64,000 bases of DNA from Hyperoplus lanceolatus (Eukaryota; Chordata; Actinopteri; Uranoscopiformes; Ammodytidae). Each line of letters opens with the position of its first letter. Position 1 is the first letter of the stretch. A program made the position numbers and the translations under genes. The stretch lies in assembly GCA_026929865.2 (NCBI GenBank), contig CM049398.1, positions 16,358,501 to 16,422,500 of the forward strand, read 5' to 3'. The notes under the pieces are model-generated. The model searched no databases, had not been told where the DNA came from, and saw nothing but the letters and a program-made list of their open reading frames with translations. Shown here piece by piece: positions 45,551-57,779 of this stretch.

Positions 45551-46157
45551 AGCTGTGTCTTGATTCAGAGACCGCGCACTTGGTAGGACGCAGTCTCGCG
45601 GTCTATGAAGGCTATAGCCTATGAAGGCCGATTTTAAGGCCGGTTTTAAAGCCAACGAGCCTTGTTAAACGGGACGGTCTCCGCAGGTCTCCGTTTACGA
45701 GCATTTCCGGTTCACGTAACAAGCCGTTACCTTGCGTGACGACTCGCCGCTCCTGTGCTGCCTAGCAACCCTGATTGCTGCCAACGGAGACAGCCTTGTC
45801 AACAGAGGAAAAAAGAAAAAGAAGTTGCCTACCAGACGAAAAGAAAAAAAAGTACAAGAAAAAAAGAAAGGAAGATAAAAGTTAAGAAGATGGAGCAACA
45901 CGTTGCTGTTTTGTTATTTTTTATTTTATTGTATGCAATCTCTGAAAAAAACGCAATGAATCATGGGATATGTTGGGCCACGAAGGATCCATCTGATGCA
46001 GCCTTCAAAACCGTGAAAAGAAGGCTGCATTTCTCGGCCGCATATGAGGAGCCTTGCAAGGAGCCTTGCAAACGGGACAGCCTTTGTGCGCCGCTATGAC
46101 GCAATCGGTCTTCAAATGCAGCCTACGTAGGGTGCAACCCCTGAATCAAGACACAGC
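45551..46157. mobile_element. 607-bp inverted-repeat element with CATA duplication
   Basis: The ends are GCTGTGTCTTGATTCAG (from 45552) and its exact complement (to 46157). CATA flanks both sides (45547-45550, 46158-46161). The uninterrupted copy C reads GGACTTCATAGTCTCAG at this point, which serves as an empty site and proves insertion. The interior has AAAAAGAAA runs and AAGGCTGCATTT motifs but no transposase. Confidence 0.8.
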
Positions 46158-46457
46158 CATAGTCTCAGACAAACTAAGCCAAACTTAAGCCATATCCATA
46201 TATATGGGCCGGTTTCACAGACAGGGCCTAGATTAAGCCAGGAGTAGGCCTTAATGTGGACTAGTTAAACTGGGACGTTTAAGTCACTGTCATGGATATG
46301 GCTTAAATTTGGCTTAGTTTGTCTGAGACTATGAAGTCCTGGAGTAAGGTAAGTAAGCCTGATTGTAAACACCTGCCCATGAGCACATGCTGCTGTTCCA
46401 ACGGTGATCATTAAAATGCGGAGTGGAGCAGACACACCATTGCTTGTGAGAAAAAAC

Positions 46458-46900
46458 AATGGCAGAGGCTAAAAAAACCCCGTCAATAAACTTTAATGAA
46501 TTTGAAAAAAATCTCTTAAATAAATAGTTTGAAACCATCCGGCTATTGAATCTAAAAGCCATACTACTGGGACTGAGCAAATAAATAGTTGGGCCGCAAT
46601 TTGCAACAAATTCAATTAATGAAAATGTTACTAAGAGAACAATACACCAACTTCAGGTTATCTTCATTATTATCGGTATTTCACATCTTTCTCATTTATA
46701 ATTTTGACATTATATTTAATGATATCTGCACTGATAGACTCTGTGGAAAAACCCGAATCTCGCCTTAAAGAAGAGCTTGCCACAACCTTTCAACAAAGGA
46801 CAAAAAATGACGTTGCATGAAAGTTAGCCCGAGAATTCCATGAACAGAAAATGCAATATCTGAAGGAAGTATGACATGAAAATGAAAATTCTACAGGTGG
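46458..46900 (+). pseudogene. Decayed Myb/SANT-like accessory ORF of the Harbinger-like element
   Basis: Starts MAEAKKTPSINFNEFEKNLL and stops after 22 codons. After AT-rich decay, a second readable part gives PESRLKEELATTFQQR and LAREFHEQKMQYLKEV, broken by stops. A short N-terminal F-EFEK-LL helix plus a C-terminal Lys/Glu-rich helix fits the Myb-like DNA-binding partner protein of Harbinger elements. The same relic occurs on the minus strand in copy C. Confidence 0.4.
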
Positions 46901-46910
46901 AATTGGACAT

Positions 46911-47372
46911 TATTTAACCTTTATTTTACCAGGCAAAATTCCTTTAGGCAAAATGACCTCTTTTCCGAGCAAGGCCTGGTAGAAAATGGCACCAGTTAGA
47001 ATGAATGAAATATAAGACAAACATAAGAAGAAAGCACAGACATGAGAAAACAGAGACAAATACATTCCAGAAGGCGAAGAAGAACAACAATTTTGAGGCA
47101 ATGAGAAAAGTTTTAAAAATCATTCTTAGTGATGAGTTCCTGCAATTTGAGTGTTTTTTTAATAGTGTTCCAGGCGGTGGGAGCAGAGTACATGAAAGCC
47201 CTCTTCCCAAACTCAGTACGGGTTCTGGGGACAGAGGTGGAAAGAAAGTCCAGAGAGCGTAAACTGTATGACATGAAGTTGGAAGAGAGAGCTATGATTC
47301 AAACAAGATACAGTACTGAGACAATTGTGATTACTAATCACAGTGAAGATATAAGTAGAAAATAAAAGGTGT
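46911..47372 (-). repeat. LINE 3' tail inside copy B
   Basis: Minus-strand reading has TSVPRTRTEFGK, then SAPTAWNT, then a 3' UTR ending TTACCAGGCA complement/AAATAAAGGTTAAATAA. It is the same LINE-end family as 48788-49255. Its presence in both copies means the insertion predates their separation. Confidence 0.65.
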
Positions 47373-48015
47373 TCATGTTGTGTTTTGTCATTTTGTTATT
47401 CATGTGTGTCAGTATTTTAAATCACAACAACCACATTTGAAAACAGAATTGTTTTAGACACTCATTGTATTGTGCTGAATACATCTTCAATTTAAATGCA
47501 TCCTTCTAATAAGCTCAAGCAAAGTTGTTATTTCCAGTGCATTTTCCATATTGAAAGCGGTCTCGAAATGTAAGTTCATCAAATAAATGTTAATAAGACC
47601 TATCCACAAGTACTCTTCTGGCTGGCCTCTGCAGTGGGAGTTGGTCTTCATTTAGATATTCCAAATAGTCCATGCTCTCTCGCAAACACCACTAAACTGA
47701 AGTTAAACCTGCCTCCTTGGAGGATTAATTTAAACTCAAATTTAGACCTAGAGTAGCTCTAGTCGACAGTCTTGCAATTGGATTTGTTTAATCCAGAATA
47801 GCTTTAATCTAGGACTATTTTAAACTCAGTCTGTGCAAGTGGCTTTGAATTAATCCAGCTCAACAGGCATTTTAGTCTCGGACTAGGCTTAAGCCTTGTC
47901 TGTGAAACCGGCCCTATATCCATATATATGTCAGTGACATAAACGTCCCAGTTTAACTAGTCCACATTAAAGCCTACTCCTGACTTAATCTAGGCCCTGT
48001 CTGTGAAACCGGCCC

Positions 48016-48248
48016 CAAATGTCTCTACCAGTAGATTAATACATTTCAGAAACTGTTTTTTAAACTAAACCTGGTTGCATGCTATTATTTTGCCAAGCAA
48101 ATAGCTATATATTCCCTTTACTTTTTTGAGGCCAATTTGTTTTTGTACAATTATTAGTTTTTGTCCATCTTTTAGGTTAAGGTGCAGTTGTAAAACTTAC
48201 ATTTTTTAAAAACTTAAATAGCACCCTGCAGAGACACCCCAACACATC
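48016..48248. other. Spacer between Harbinger-like copies
   Basis: AT-rich, nothing recognised. Confidence 0.4.
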
Positions 48249-49961
48249 GGGCCAGTTTCACAGACAAGGCTTAAACCTAGTCCGAGACTAAAATGCCTGT
48301 TGAGCTGGATTAATTCAAAACCACTTGCACAGACTGAGTTTAAAATAGTCCTAGATTAAAGTTATTCTGGATTAAACAAAGCCAATTGCAAGACGGACGA
48401 CTAGAGCTACTCTAGGTCTAAATTTGAGTTTAAATTAATCCTCCAAGGAGGCAGGTTTAACTTCAGTTTAGTGGTTTTTGTGAGAGAGCATGGACTATTT
48501 GGAATATCTAAATGAAGACCAACTCCCACTGCAGAGGCCAGCCAGAAGAGTACTTGTGGATAGGTCTTATTAACATTTATTTGACGAATTTACATTTCGA
48601 GACCGCTTTCAATATGGAAAATGCACTGGAAATAACAACTTTGCTTGAGTTTATTAGATGGATGTATTTAAATGGAAGATGTATTCAGCATTATAAAATG
48701 AGTGTCTAAAACAATTCTGTTTTCAAATGTGGTTGTTGTGATTTAAAATACTGACACACATGAATGACAAAATGACAAAACACAACATGAACACCTTTTA
48801 TTTTCTACTTATATCTTCACTGTGATTAGTAATCATAATTGTCTCAGTACTGTATCTTGTTTGAATGATAGCTCTCTCTTCCAACTTCATGTCATACAGT
48901 TTACGCTCTCTGGACTTTCTTTCCACCTCTGTCCCCAGAACCCGTACTGAGTTTGGGAAGAGGACTTTCATGTACTCTGCTCCCACCGCCTGGAACACTA
49001 TTAAAAAAACACTCAAAGAAATTGCAGGAACTCATCACTAAGAATGATTTTTAAAACTTTTCTCATTGCCTCAAAATTGTTCTTCTTCTTCGCCTTCTGG
49101 AATGTATTTGTCTCTGTTTTCTCATGTCTCTGCTTTCTTCTTATGTTTGTCTTATATTTCATTCATTCTAACTGCTGCCATTTTCTGCCAGGCCTTGCTT
49201 GGAAAAGAGGTCATTTGACCTATAGGAATTTTGCCTGGTAAAATAAAGGTTAAATAATGTCCAATTCCACCTGTAGAATTTTCATTTTCATGTCATACTT
49301 CCTTCAGATATTGCATTTTCTGTTCATGGAATTCTCGGGCTAACTTTCATGAAACGTCATTTTTTGTCCTTTGTTGAAAGGTTGTGGCAAGCTCTTCTTT
49401 AAGGCGAGATTCGGGTTTTTCCCCAGAGTCTATCAGTGCAGATATCATTAAATATAATGTCAAAATTATAAATGAGAAAGATGTGAAATACCGATAATAA
49501 TGAAGATAACCTGAAGTTGGTGTATTGTTCTCTTAGTAACATTTTCATTAATTGAATTTGTTGCAAATTGCGGCCCAACTATTTATTTGCTCAGTCCCAG
49601 TAGTATGGCTTTTAGATTCAATAGCCGGATGGTTTCAAACTATTTATTTAAGAGATTTTTTTCAAATTCATTAAAGTTTATTGACGGGATTTTTTTAGCC
49701 TCTGCCATTGTTTTTTCTCACAAGCAATGGTGTTTCTGCTCCACTTCGGGTTTTTATGATCACCGTTGGAACAGCAGCATGTGCTCATGGGCAGGTGTTT
49801 ACAATCAGGCTTACTTACCTTACTCCAGGACTTCATAGTCTCAGACAAACTAAGCCAAACTTAAGCCATATCCATGACAGTGACTTAAACGTCCCAGTTT
49901 AACTAGTCCACATTAAGGCCTACTCCTGGCTTAATCTAGGCCCTGTCTGTGAAACCGGCCC
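48249..49961 (+). mobile_element. PIF/Harbinger-like copy C, complete
   Basis: It runs from GGGCCAGTTTCACAGACAAG to GGCCCTGTCTGTGAAACC/GGCCC-type ends, with ATC on both flanks (48246-48248, 49962-49964), a 3-bp duplication as in Harbinger. It is oriented opposite to copy B, and the two are alignable along nearly their full 1.7 kb, including the shared LINE tail (48788-49255). No full transposase; it would need one in trans. Confidence 0.78.
48788..49255 (+). repeat. LINE 3' tail inside copy C
   Basis: Plus-strand reading has LDFLSTSVPRTRTEFGKRTF, then SAPTAWNT, then a 3' UTR ending GGTAAAATAAAGGTTAAATA. It is the counterpart of 46911-47372. Confidence 0.65.
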
Positions 49962-49964
49962 ATC

Positions 49965-52900
49965 ATGTACCCAACAATTAAGGAGAGGATTAAAGCTTTT
50001 TGAACAAACAAGAAATGCTGTCCATTTCCTGACATGAAAAAGCAATTCTCCAGAGATCTTAACGGTATCTTAAGTCATTGACGTTTCTCATTAAAGATGA
50101 CCTCTAGCACAGTGACATTAGCAAATCAAGCTGATAAAAATTAAAAAGATAAAACAAAAGCCTTACCCCTAAACTAAAAGGCCGATGACAGAACGAACTG
50201 AGCAGACAAACCACAAAAATGGGAATGAGGGTTGAGGGAGGAGAGGTGTAGAGTAGGGGAGGGGAGGTGGAGGAAAGAAAATGTGAGATCAGGCCCAAAT
50301 CTGTGGGGAAGCGGTAGCTTGGGCCGGACGAGTTCACAGATGTTTTAAAGTGCTAATCTAATCTTTATGCCAGGCCTTCCCCCTCCTTACTCTCTCCCCC
50401 CCCTGTCACAGGTTTTTTTCTTTTCCTCATACTTTTTCAGAGGGAGGTTGGAAAGGCAGCGGCCTGCGTTAATGCATCTCAGGAGCATCATGTACTTGCT
50501 GCATGATGGGCCCTAGTTTTTCATGGGCCCGTTATCAGCCCTCTTTTCAGGCCCAGGCCCAGACACATGTGCAATTGCAATGAAGGAGTCGGGAACTATG
50601 CACAAAGCTGCCTATAAGAAATGATGGAAGCGATGTAAATAAGAAAAAAGGGAGGTGCTGGATTGACTTTTCCATTTTAAGAATATAACCCATGGTGATC
50701 ATTCAACACGTTCAATTACTTTCTTTTATCACACTCTGACACCTTATTGGTCCACGGACTTTGCCTGTTATTTAACTCTGGTAAAAGTGTGTCGCTGTGA
50801 CTGAGATAAGGGACTAAGGGGGATCACATTGTTCATGTTTGTGAAGCTAATACATTTTAGTCCCCACTTTGAGTTTTAGCTCATTTCCCCTCCTTGTCAC
50901 TCTCTTCCTCGTCCTACCTCTGGTTGCCCGATAGAAGGGAGAATTTGAAATACACTGACAGCTCCCTCAGATTCAGCGGATGTACTTGCACAGGAGTTAA
51001 TCTTACTCCACAGAATTCAACAGCAAAACAAAATCCTGTGGTTTTAAAGCTCTTCCTCCATGCTAGACAAGAAACAGAGAGGCCATTGCCAAAAAAAATC
51101 CCCCAGGTCACAAAGCCCGCAAAAATGTGGAAGTGTGACAAAAAACAAACCACTGAATAATTTTTCTGAATGAGGACATGTGCATTTAATTTCATATAGG
51201 TTAACATATCATATCCCCGTTGGGATTTTCCCTTTACTTTTCAGTTAAATTTTTTTTTCCTCAAGGTGATTCAGGGGAACCAGTTGACATTATTCCTTGT
51301 TGTTTGCTTACTGCGTTGTCCGGTGACGAGGCATTCCTGCCACTGACTCCTGTTTGCCGATCATGTAGCACTTTGAATGCACAAGTCATAAAATACACCC
51401 TGATGAGTCCAACCTGGCAACCGCCACCAAACCTCCAATCACTCACAACCTTCAGTTGCTCTCTCTCCTTCGCCCCTGCCCTTCTATCTCTCTCTCCCTT
51501 TTCCTCTGTGTGTCGCTAAACATCTGGAGAAGAGTGATATCCTCAAAGTAAACAGACCAACATCTGTCCACCAGCTCCTCTCTTTCCCCTCGCCATCTCT
51601 CTCTTCCTTCATCACTTTATTCCTCCTTATATTTCTCTCTCCTTTTTTCATTGGCTGTATGACAGTTTCTGTTTCAGTCATTCTGTCCCCTCTTTTCTGT
51701 TTGTTTCTTGTCTGTTGTGTTATCAACAGGTATAACCATCAGTGATGGATGTGTTTACGTTGTTGTTACACAGCTGGATGGGCCTTGTGATCTGAGATAT
51801 GGAGGACAATGAGGACACACACTGACTGATGGTTTTAATTTGAAGTCAGATTTCTTAGGCTGCACCAAACAAGTTTCCTGGGAGTTTGACCAAGCTACAA
51901 AAAAAATACAGGATAATTAAAATGTATTGCAACTTGAGTATTCATTTCAGTTGACAGTCTGTTTGTTGCTCTGACATGGCCGTGCATGGGTTGTATGGTG
52001 TTTAGAGTGAGTAAAATTTGTCAAAATTAGTGAGAGGAAATGATCAAATGTTGCAATTTTGGTGTGGTTGGTTCCAGAATAGGGAAACTTATTTGGGAGG
52101 ATAATGAAGGCTAATGAAATAAACATTTATCCCTGTTTTCAGACTTCCTGCTTAAACTTTGACCTACAATGAGGTTGGACATTCACTTTAAAGTTCACCT
52201 TTTCATTGTTTCTCACAGGGTCCCCGGTGTATCTAGAGACTCCCAAAGTCTAAGAAAGAACATTATGTTATAACGCGAGAAGCCACACTCCCCTAGGCCT
52301 ATTGCCAATCTAACCTCGCACTACCTCCACCTGCGATAAGCACACCCCCACATACCACTGAATCTATCTGTCAGTTAGATTAATTGCCTATCAGAGCAGA
52401 TTGAGCTTTTTGGAAGGCGGGGCGTAGCAAAGCCCACCCACTGGATAAGCGTTTCAGACGGAGGGTGAAAGGAGGAGATTCAGTAATGGAACTGCGAGAA
52501 ATATAAAGTGTTTTTTAGACACTACACCATGGAAACCATTTCTGGTAGAAACCCAAGTTACAATTTTGAACTTAAAACCATTTCCCTCCAAATACAAGAG
52601 TTGGGTTTCAATGATAAGGCTACAAAGTTGGCTTGTTTACAACCTGTCTGATCGTGTTTCTTACCCTGTTGAGTTTCCAGATCCCCGAGATTGGTGAGTG
52701 CAAATCAATACCTGGGCTGTAATAAAAGGGAAATAATCTCCAATGATTGGTGTTCAAAGGGAGAATTAAGAGGTAAAAAGGGAGTGAAAGTCCCTCCCTC
52801 CTCTCGACTCTGGTGGTATATTTCTATGAACTTATGCCTCAAGTGTCGAAAGCAGTGCGCCGAGAGAGGAGGTAGGAATAGCAGAGAGTAAGGAAGGAAT

Positions 52901-54595
52901 GAACGCAATTTCCATTCAAGCAGGGACAGCATCAACATTACGAGACACCTGAATAAACATAATTTTTCATCGTTGAGCTGTGAGGGAATCGGAGAAGGGA
53001 AGATGAGAGAAAAACATAAATGAAGAGATGGACAGATGACGACAGTGGGAGAAAAAAGAGTGAATGTGCATGGTATACAGACGGTTGTCCGATCATTCAC
53101 TGTATCATTTTAAAGGCGGAGATAATGGAAGTGGATGAATTTCGGACAGTAGCTGGAATCCTCTGCCCTGTTTCATCAAACACACACACAGACAGAGTTT
53201 GAGTAAAAGAGACATAGACATAGAGAGACAGGCGGACACAGCAGGCCTCCCCGATCTCAGGGGTCAGGGTTCTGGCTCATGACAGGGCTGCTTCCGGTTG
53301 GCCTGCCGGGCGTTTTGACGGCCTGCACCTGCCTCACTCTGTGACCCAGAGGTCCAGTTTGGCTAGTTCAGTTTCAGCTCGAGTCGGTCTTTGAAGCTCA
53401 AAGGAGAAACCAAAGACCTTTGCTATCTGTTTTATGATTTCCAGACTTGAACCACCAACTCAGCAGCAGCTACAACAGCAGCAGCATCAGAATCAGCGCA
53501 CAACTGGTAGATACATCCACATCTGCTACAGCGATTTGGGACACTATCATTTTATTGTATGACACACTATATGTATCAAACAGCAAGTTAGTGTACTTAA
53601 GGGGCTAGCATGATTGAAAACAGTTTCTGATGTCCAGAAGGAATCTTTTGCAGCCATTAAGGGTCCGTGACCCCGGCAGTATAAGTGATGCCCTGGTACT
53701 TCTGCTGCTGGTATATCACTGTCATCTTGGCTTTTATTCATCCTTGCTGTTTGAAAGTGAATGTGCCTGTAGCTGTGCCTATTTGCCAAACCCACAAATA
53801 GATCTGATGATCCGTCAGAAATGTATGGAAAAAGTCATGGAACAAAAGAGGGCTTTTGTAAAATATAGCCAATGGGGTTTCCGTATTTCAAGCAACTCTG
53901 CCTGAAGATGCCTTTTTGTGTATGGAGTCCATTCCATCTTGAAAATTGAAATATAAAAAAATGTATACGCTATTCCTGCTAGTAATTCAAGATGTTCTTT
54001 GCAGGTATCATTAACTGTTTCATATGGCCAGTGGGTGGGCTGCACAGTTGAGCCAGCAGTGAGTCCAACAGTATCACAGGGGTGGTACTGTAGTTTCCTT
54101 GGTTCGGACAGGTAGGGAGCAGTCTGTCAGTCAGCGGGGGACACCAGGGACGAAAGAGTCTGCCTCTATCTCTGGATCACCTCAGCTATGTCAGAGTGGG
54201 CGGGAAGAGTGTCAGACCAGTCAACATGACCTCTGTCTACATTCAGACTACCCTGCAGTGAACCAGGAAGCAATCCCCACGCCCACCATCCTCCTGCCAC
54301 CGCCCTAAAGTCATACCTGGATGCTCTCTGCTTTCTCTTGTAGGCCAAGAATGATGATATTCATTTGAAGATTTTCAATTTAATTGATTTGAATTGAAGA
54401 TTCAATACATTTTGTATTTCTACAAAATTATAATCCTTATTTAGACAAAAAAAAATGTATTATTTTCTCCAAAGTGTGAAATTCATTATGTCTGATGTTG
54501 AGTAAACTGATTTGACAAACTACAGTTTACAATAATTCAGTTCTGGTTTAATTCAGCAACTATAGAGACATGTTTTCTTCCCAAATGGCCAACTC
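49965..54595. other. Gene-free, repeat-poor interval
   Basis: No exon with domain or splice support and no transposon ends. C/T-rich runs at 51450-51720. Low repeat content beside a developmental growth-factor gene makes it a candidate area for conserved regulatory elements, which cannot be judged from one sequence. Confidence 0.4.
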
Positions 54596-54599
54596 AATA

Positions 54600-55031
54600 A
54601 GCGCCTTCAAAAGTATTCATACCCCTTGAAATTTTTGACATTTAGTCACGTTATAACCACACGGGTACATTTATTTTATTGGGATTCTATGTGATAGACC
54701 AACACACATCGGTGCATAATTGTGAAGTGGAATGAAAATGTGGTTGTAATTTTTTTTTATAAATAAAAAACTGAAAAGTGTGGCATGCAAAAGTATTCAG
54801 CCCCCTGAGTCAATGCTTTGTAGAACCACCTATCGCTGCAATTACACTTTGCAGTTTTTTATTTAAAAAAAAAATTAAAACCACATTTAATTTTCATTCC
54901 ACTTCACAATGATGCACCACTTAGAGTTGGTCCATCACATGAAATCCCAGTAAAATAAATGTACGTGTGTGGTTTTAATGTGACAAAATGTGGACAATTC
55001 CAAGGGGTATGAATACTTTTGCAAGCCACTG
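54600..55031. mobile_element. Tc1-type MITE with ~165-bp inverted arms
   Basis: The arms (about 54600-54759 and 54868-55031) carry CAAAAGTATTCATACCCCTT and its complement AAGGGGTATGAATACTTTTG. They continue through ACATTTATTTTA-TGGGATT and AAGTGGAATGAAAAT. TA lies outside both ends (54598-54599, 55032-55033). The centre retains CTTTGTAGAACCACCTATCG, typical of fish Tc1 relatives. It would fold into a long hairpin. Confidence 0.85.
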
Positions 55032-55033
55032 TA

Positions 55034-57215
55034 CATAACAGCAGCAGAGACTTTTGGGTGTGCACTTTAAGTTACTGTAAGTTTCTATAGTTTTTGACAT
55101 ACAAACATACAAAGAAACAAATCATTTACATTTGAAATGGGATTTTATAGAGCGGGGAAACTTTCTTAGGAAGTGGGTGAATAATTAATCCAGACCCTGT
55201 TGACCTCAGTATTTCTAAAATAGGTTTACTATGGCTCTGGCTGCTCTGTTTTTTGTGAACCATAACCTGGTTGTAATTATCTCAAAATCCCTGATAGACC
55301 TTGTGTAAAGAATGCTCTGTAATGTGAAGCCTCACTCCCTCATCCAGTGCTTATATGGCGTAGATCACAGATAAACCCAGACACCTGGTCAGAAGCGCGT
55401 CCGTGTGTCCATGCATCCCCCGTCACTGGGGAGTAACCCTCCACAGCTCCAGTGTAACCCTCTGCATGATTTATGGACTGAGGTTCTTTGGGGCTGACTG
55501 GGTCAAGGCCGCTGCTACCCAGCCTCAAACAGATTCAACACCTGACAAGATAAGCCTGTTCATATCCTGCCTTGTGCTCCACACCCCCACCCTGCAGAAT
55601 TCATAAGCAGGGCACCTGTGAGTGGATGGTGAGGAGCAGAAAAAAAAGAGAGATATGAAAAGTGACGTATGCTGCCTTTGAGATAAAGAATATAAAAACA
55701 TTTTCAGCACTGTCTGTGATGATATCCATAACATAAACAATTGAACATGAATCAAGCTCTTAAGACTAAGTATTTGACCCTGTAACAATCCATTTATTTT
55801 CATTTCCCCTTCCTAAGGAGCTTACATTTAGTGAAAAGTGTTAGCACACTTTTCACTAAATCAACATATTTTTATCAGCTTGTTGCACACCTTAATTTAA
55901 TCAATTTATGAAGTGAATATTAAAACCCTACGTGTCTTGAATATCATTTTACACATGTCTAAATTCAGGTGCACAGCATGAGTTTGTAACAACAATCACA
56001 CAAGCATAATATTTGGATCGAAGACAGGAGTTTTTTATTTTATTTAATTAATTCTGCTGGGTCTTACTTTTGTAGTCTTGGCCTTGATTCCTGTAAGTAA
56101 TATTACAATAACAAGGCACAAAACACAAGTTGGACAATCACAAAGGCTTTGAACAATCCAACTTGATGAACCCATTAGATTCCCATGTTATAATTAACTT
56201 AAGTTTTGGGGGCTCATCAATAGTCCCTTCCCTCACATCATAACAAGGGACAAATTGACTGTTTAACACCAGTTTCCAATCTGGCACCCGGGAGAAGAAG
56301 GAGTCGTTGGGTAAGTTTGACAGTGAAATAAAAGGTTGGGAAGCGAAAACTGATGGGCAGATGATTGACGAATGAGCTGAGATAAAAGACGAGGTTGCAG
56401 AGGCTGTGAAGGGGATGCTGAACGATGAGAGAGATAGATGAGTAATGAAAAGGTGGAAGAAGGACTGGATTGCAGGTGAGAGAGTGAATACGGGGTCATG
56501 GAGGGAAAAGGCCAGAGGTTATCACTCAACCAATAAATGAACCCCGATGTGTTACAGCCCATGAGATGAAATGTACTGACATTAACCCAAAGAGTTATTT
56601 ATACAAGAACAGTATAGTAGCAGAGGCACATACCATCTGTTACAATGATATGACATATAGGCTACTCTTTGTGCATCTTCACCTGACTCTTTTACACTTT
56701 CTTTTCTTTTCGCACACGCACACAAACAAACACATACACACACACACCAGTGTACTCCTGACAAGTGTTGAGAGGTGAAATACGCAGGGAAAGGAAAAGA
56801 GTTCCAGTTTACAGTCCAGCTGTGTGGCAGAATATAATGATAGAGTTCAGAGCCAAGATAATTGCTGCAAGTAGCACAGACTACAACGGAAACAGTTTCC
56901 AGGGGACATTAAAGTGATACACATGGCTGCGACACACTTGCCATGCACTCCAAATTGCACACCTTTTCATTTTACTTTGAGGTACACTATGTAACTTTGG
57001 GTGTCAGTTTTTATATTCTCATCACTGATTAAGCATACTTTTCCCACAGGAGAATTGGATCCCTGGAACACAGTTTGAAGTTATAAAGCTACTTACAAGT
57101 TACTTTATCACTTTTGTTGTTTACATCAGTTTACATCAGTATAGTTTACAAACATATTCTTATCCCAAGTTTGGTTACAGGTGCCTTAAAATAATTTTCT
57201 TTCGATTGATGATAC
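55034..57215. other. Noncoding
   Basis: No supported gene. A short CA-type run lies at 56715-56750. The small inverted repeat AGTGAAAAGTGTTAGCACAC/TTTTCACT at 55832-55860 is a simple hairpin. 56985-57130 resembles a dispersed fish repeat interrupted by the following LTR. Confidence 0.4.
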
Positions 57216-57218
57216 TAG

Positions 57219-57773
57219 TGTTACGGCTGGACAGGGAGGACACAGGCACGTAGACAGTACCAGTTTAAGAAGGTTTATTTAGAAGGAATCCGCTGGGGGT
57301 TAGGGTCGTGATCCGGGGGGAATCCTACTGTTATGGGGCTCCAGGGGGAGAGCAATGGGGAATGTCCAGGGGGCTGAGCGAGAGCAGGCCAGAGCAGGCA
57401 GGCAGAAGGGTCTGGGAGAAAGTGCTGGCTGGTGCGGGCTGGAGCCGGTGGCTGGAGTCAGGCCGGGAGAGCTGTGGCAGAGAGAACAGGAATTAGGATG
57501 AGGCAAAATGCAAATGGAGCTGCAAACAGGTAGGTAAACTAGAGAGCGAGACTGACTGTGAGAAACTATCACTATGTGAGTCTACAATCTGGCAGTGTCT
57601 GGAAGGTCGGGCCGGGTATATGAAGAGCGGTTGATTAGTGATTGATGGCTGCTGTGAATGCTGGTACCTGACTCCAACACACCTGACTCCAACCCTGCAA
57701 TTACACCAGACAAAGACACGGGCAAAGGACAAAAACAACACAGAGGCAAAGAGGCCCAGGCAGGATCATGACA
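57219..57773 (-). repeat. Solo LTR
   Basis: Read on the minus strand it begins TGTCATGATCCTGCCTGGGC and ends CCAGCCGTAACA, the TG...CA frame of an LTR. It contains a TATA-like CATATACCC and, further on, AAATAAACC as a poly(A) signal, in the right order. Near-match flanks ACTAG (57214-57218) and AATAG (57774-57778) could be a mutated 5-bp duplication. No internal gag/pol is next to it, so it is a recombined solo LTR of a retroelement. Confidence 0.65.
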
Positions 57774-57779
57774 AATAGA

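Larger units (their letters stand above)
46206..47914 (-). mobile_element. PIF/Harbinger-like copy B, inserted in copy A
   Basis: It starts GGGCCGGTTTCACAGACAGG and ends with the complement of GGGCCGGTTTCACAGACAAG. It is flanked by TAT or a longer offset duplication (ATATCCATATATAT occurs at 46192-46205 and 47916-47929). It is a near-identical, inverted version of copy C. It contains a decayed Myb-like ORF (46458-46900) and a LINE tail (about 46911-47372). Family assignment rests on GGGCC-GTTTCACAGACA ends and the Myb-like relic. Confidence 0.75.
45352..48015 (+). mobile_element. Harbinger-like copy A, truncated and twice interrupted
   Basis: 45352-45550, 46158-46205 and 47915-48015 are three consecutive pieces of one element, matching in order the right part of copy C (TTTATTGACGGGATTTTTTT ... 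CTTACTCCAGGACTTCATA ... AAACTAAGCCAAACTTAAGC ... TAGGCCCTGTCTGTGAAACC). It ends at 48015 with GGCCC. The left half of the element is missing. It is interrupted by an inverted-repeat element (45551-46157) and by copy B (46206-47914). Confidence 0.75.
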
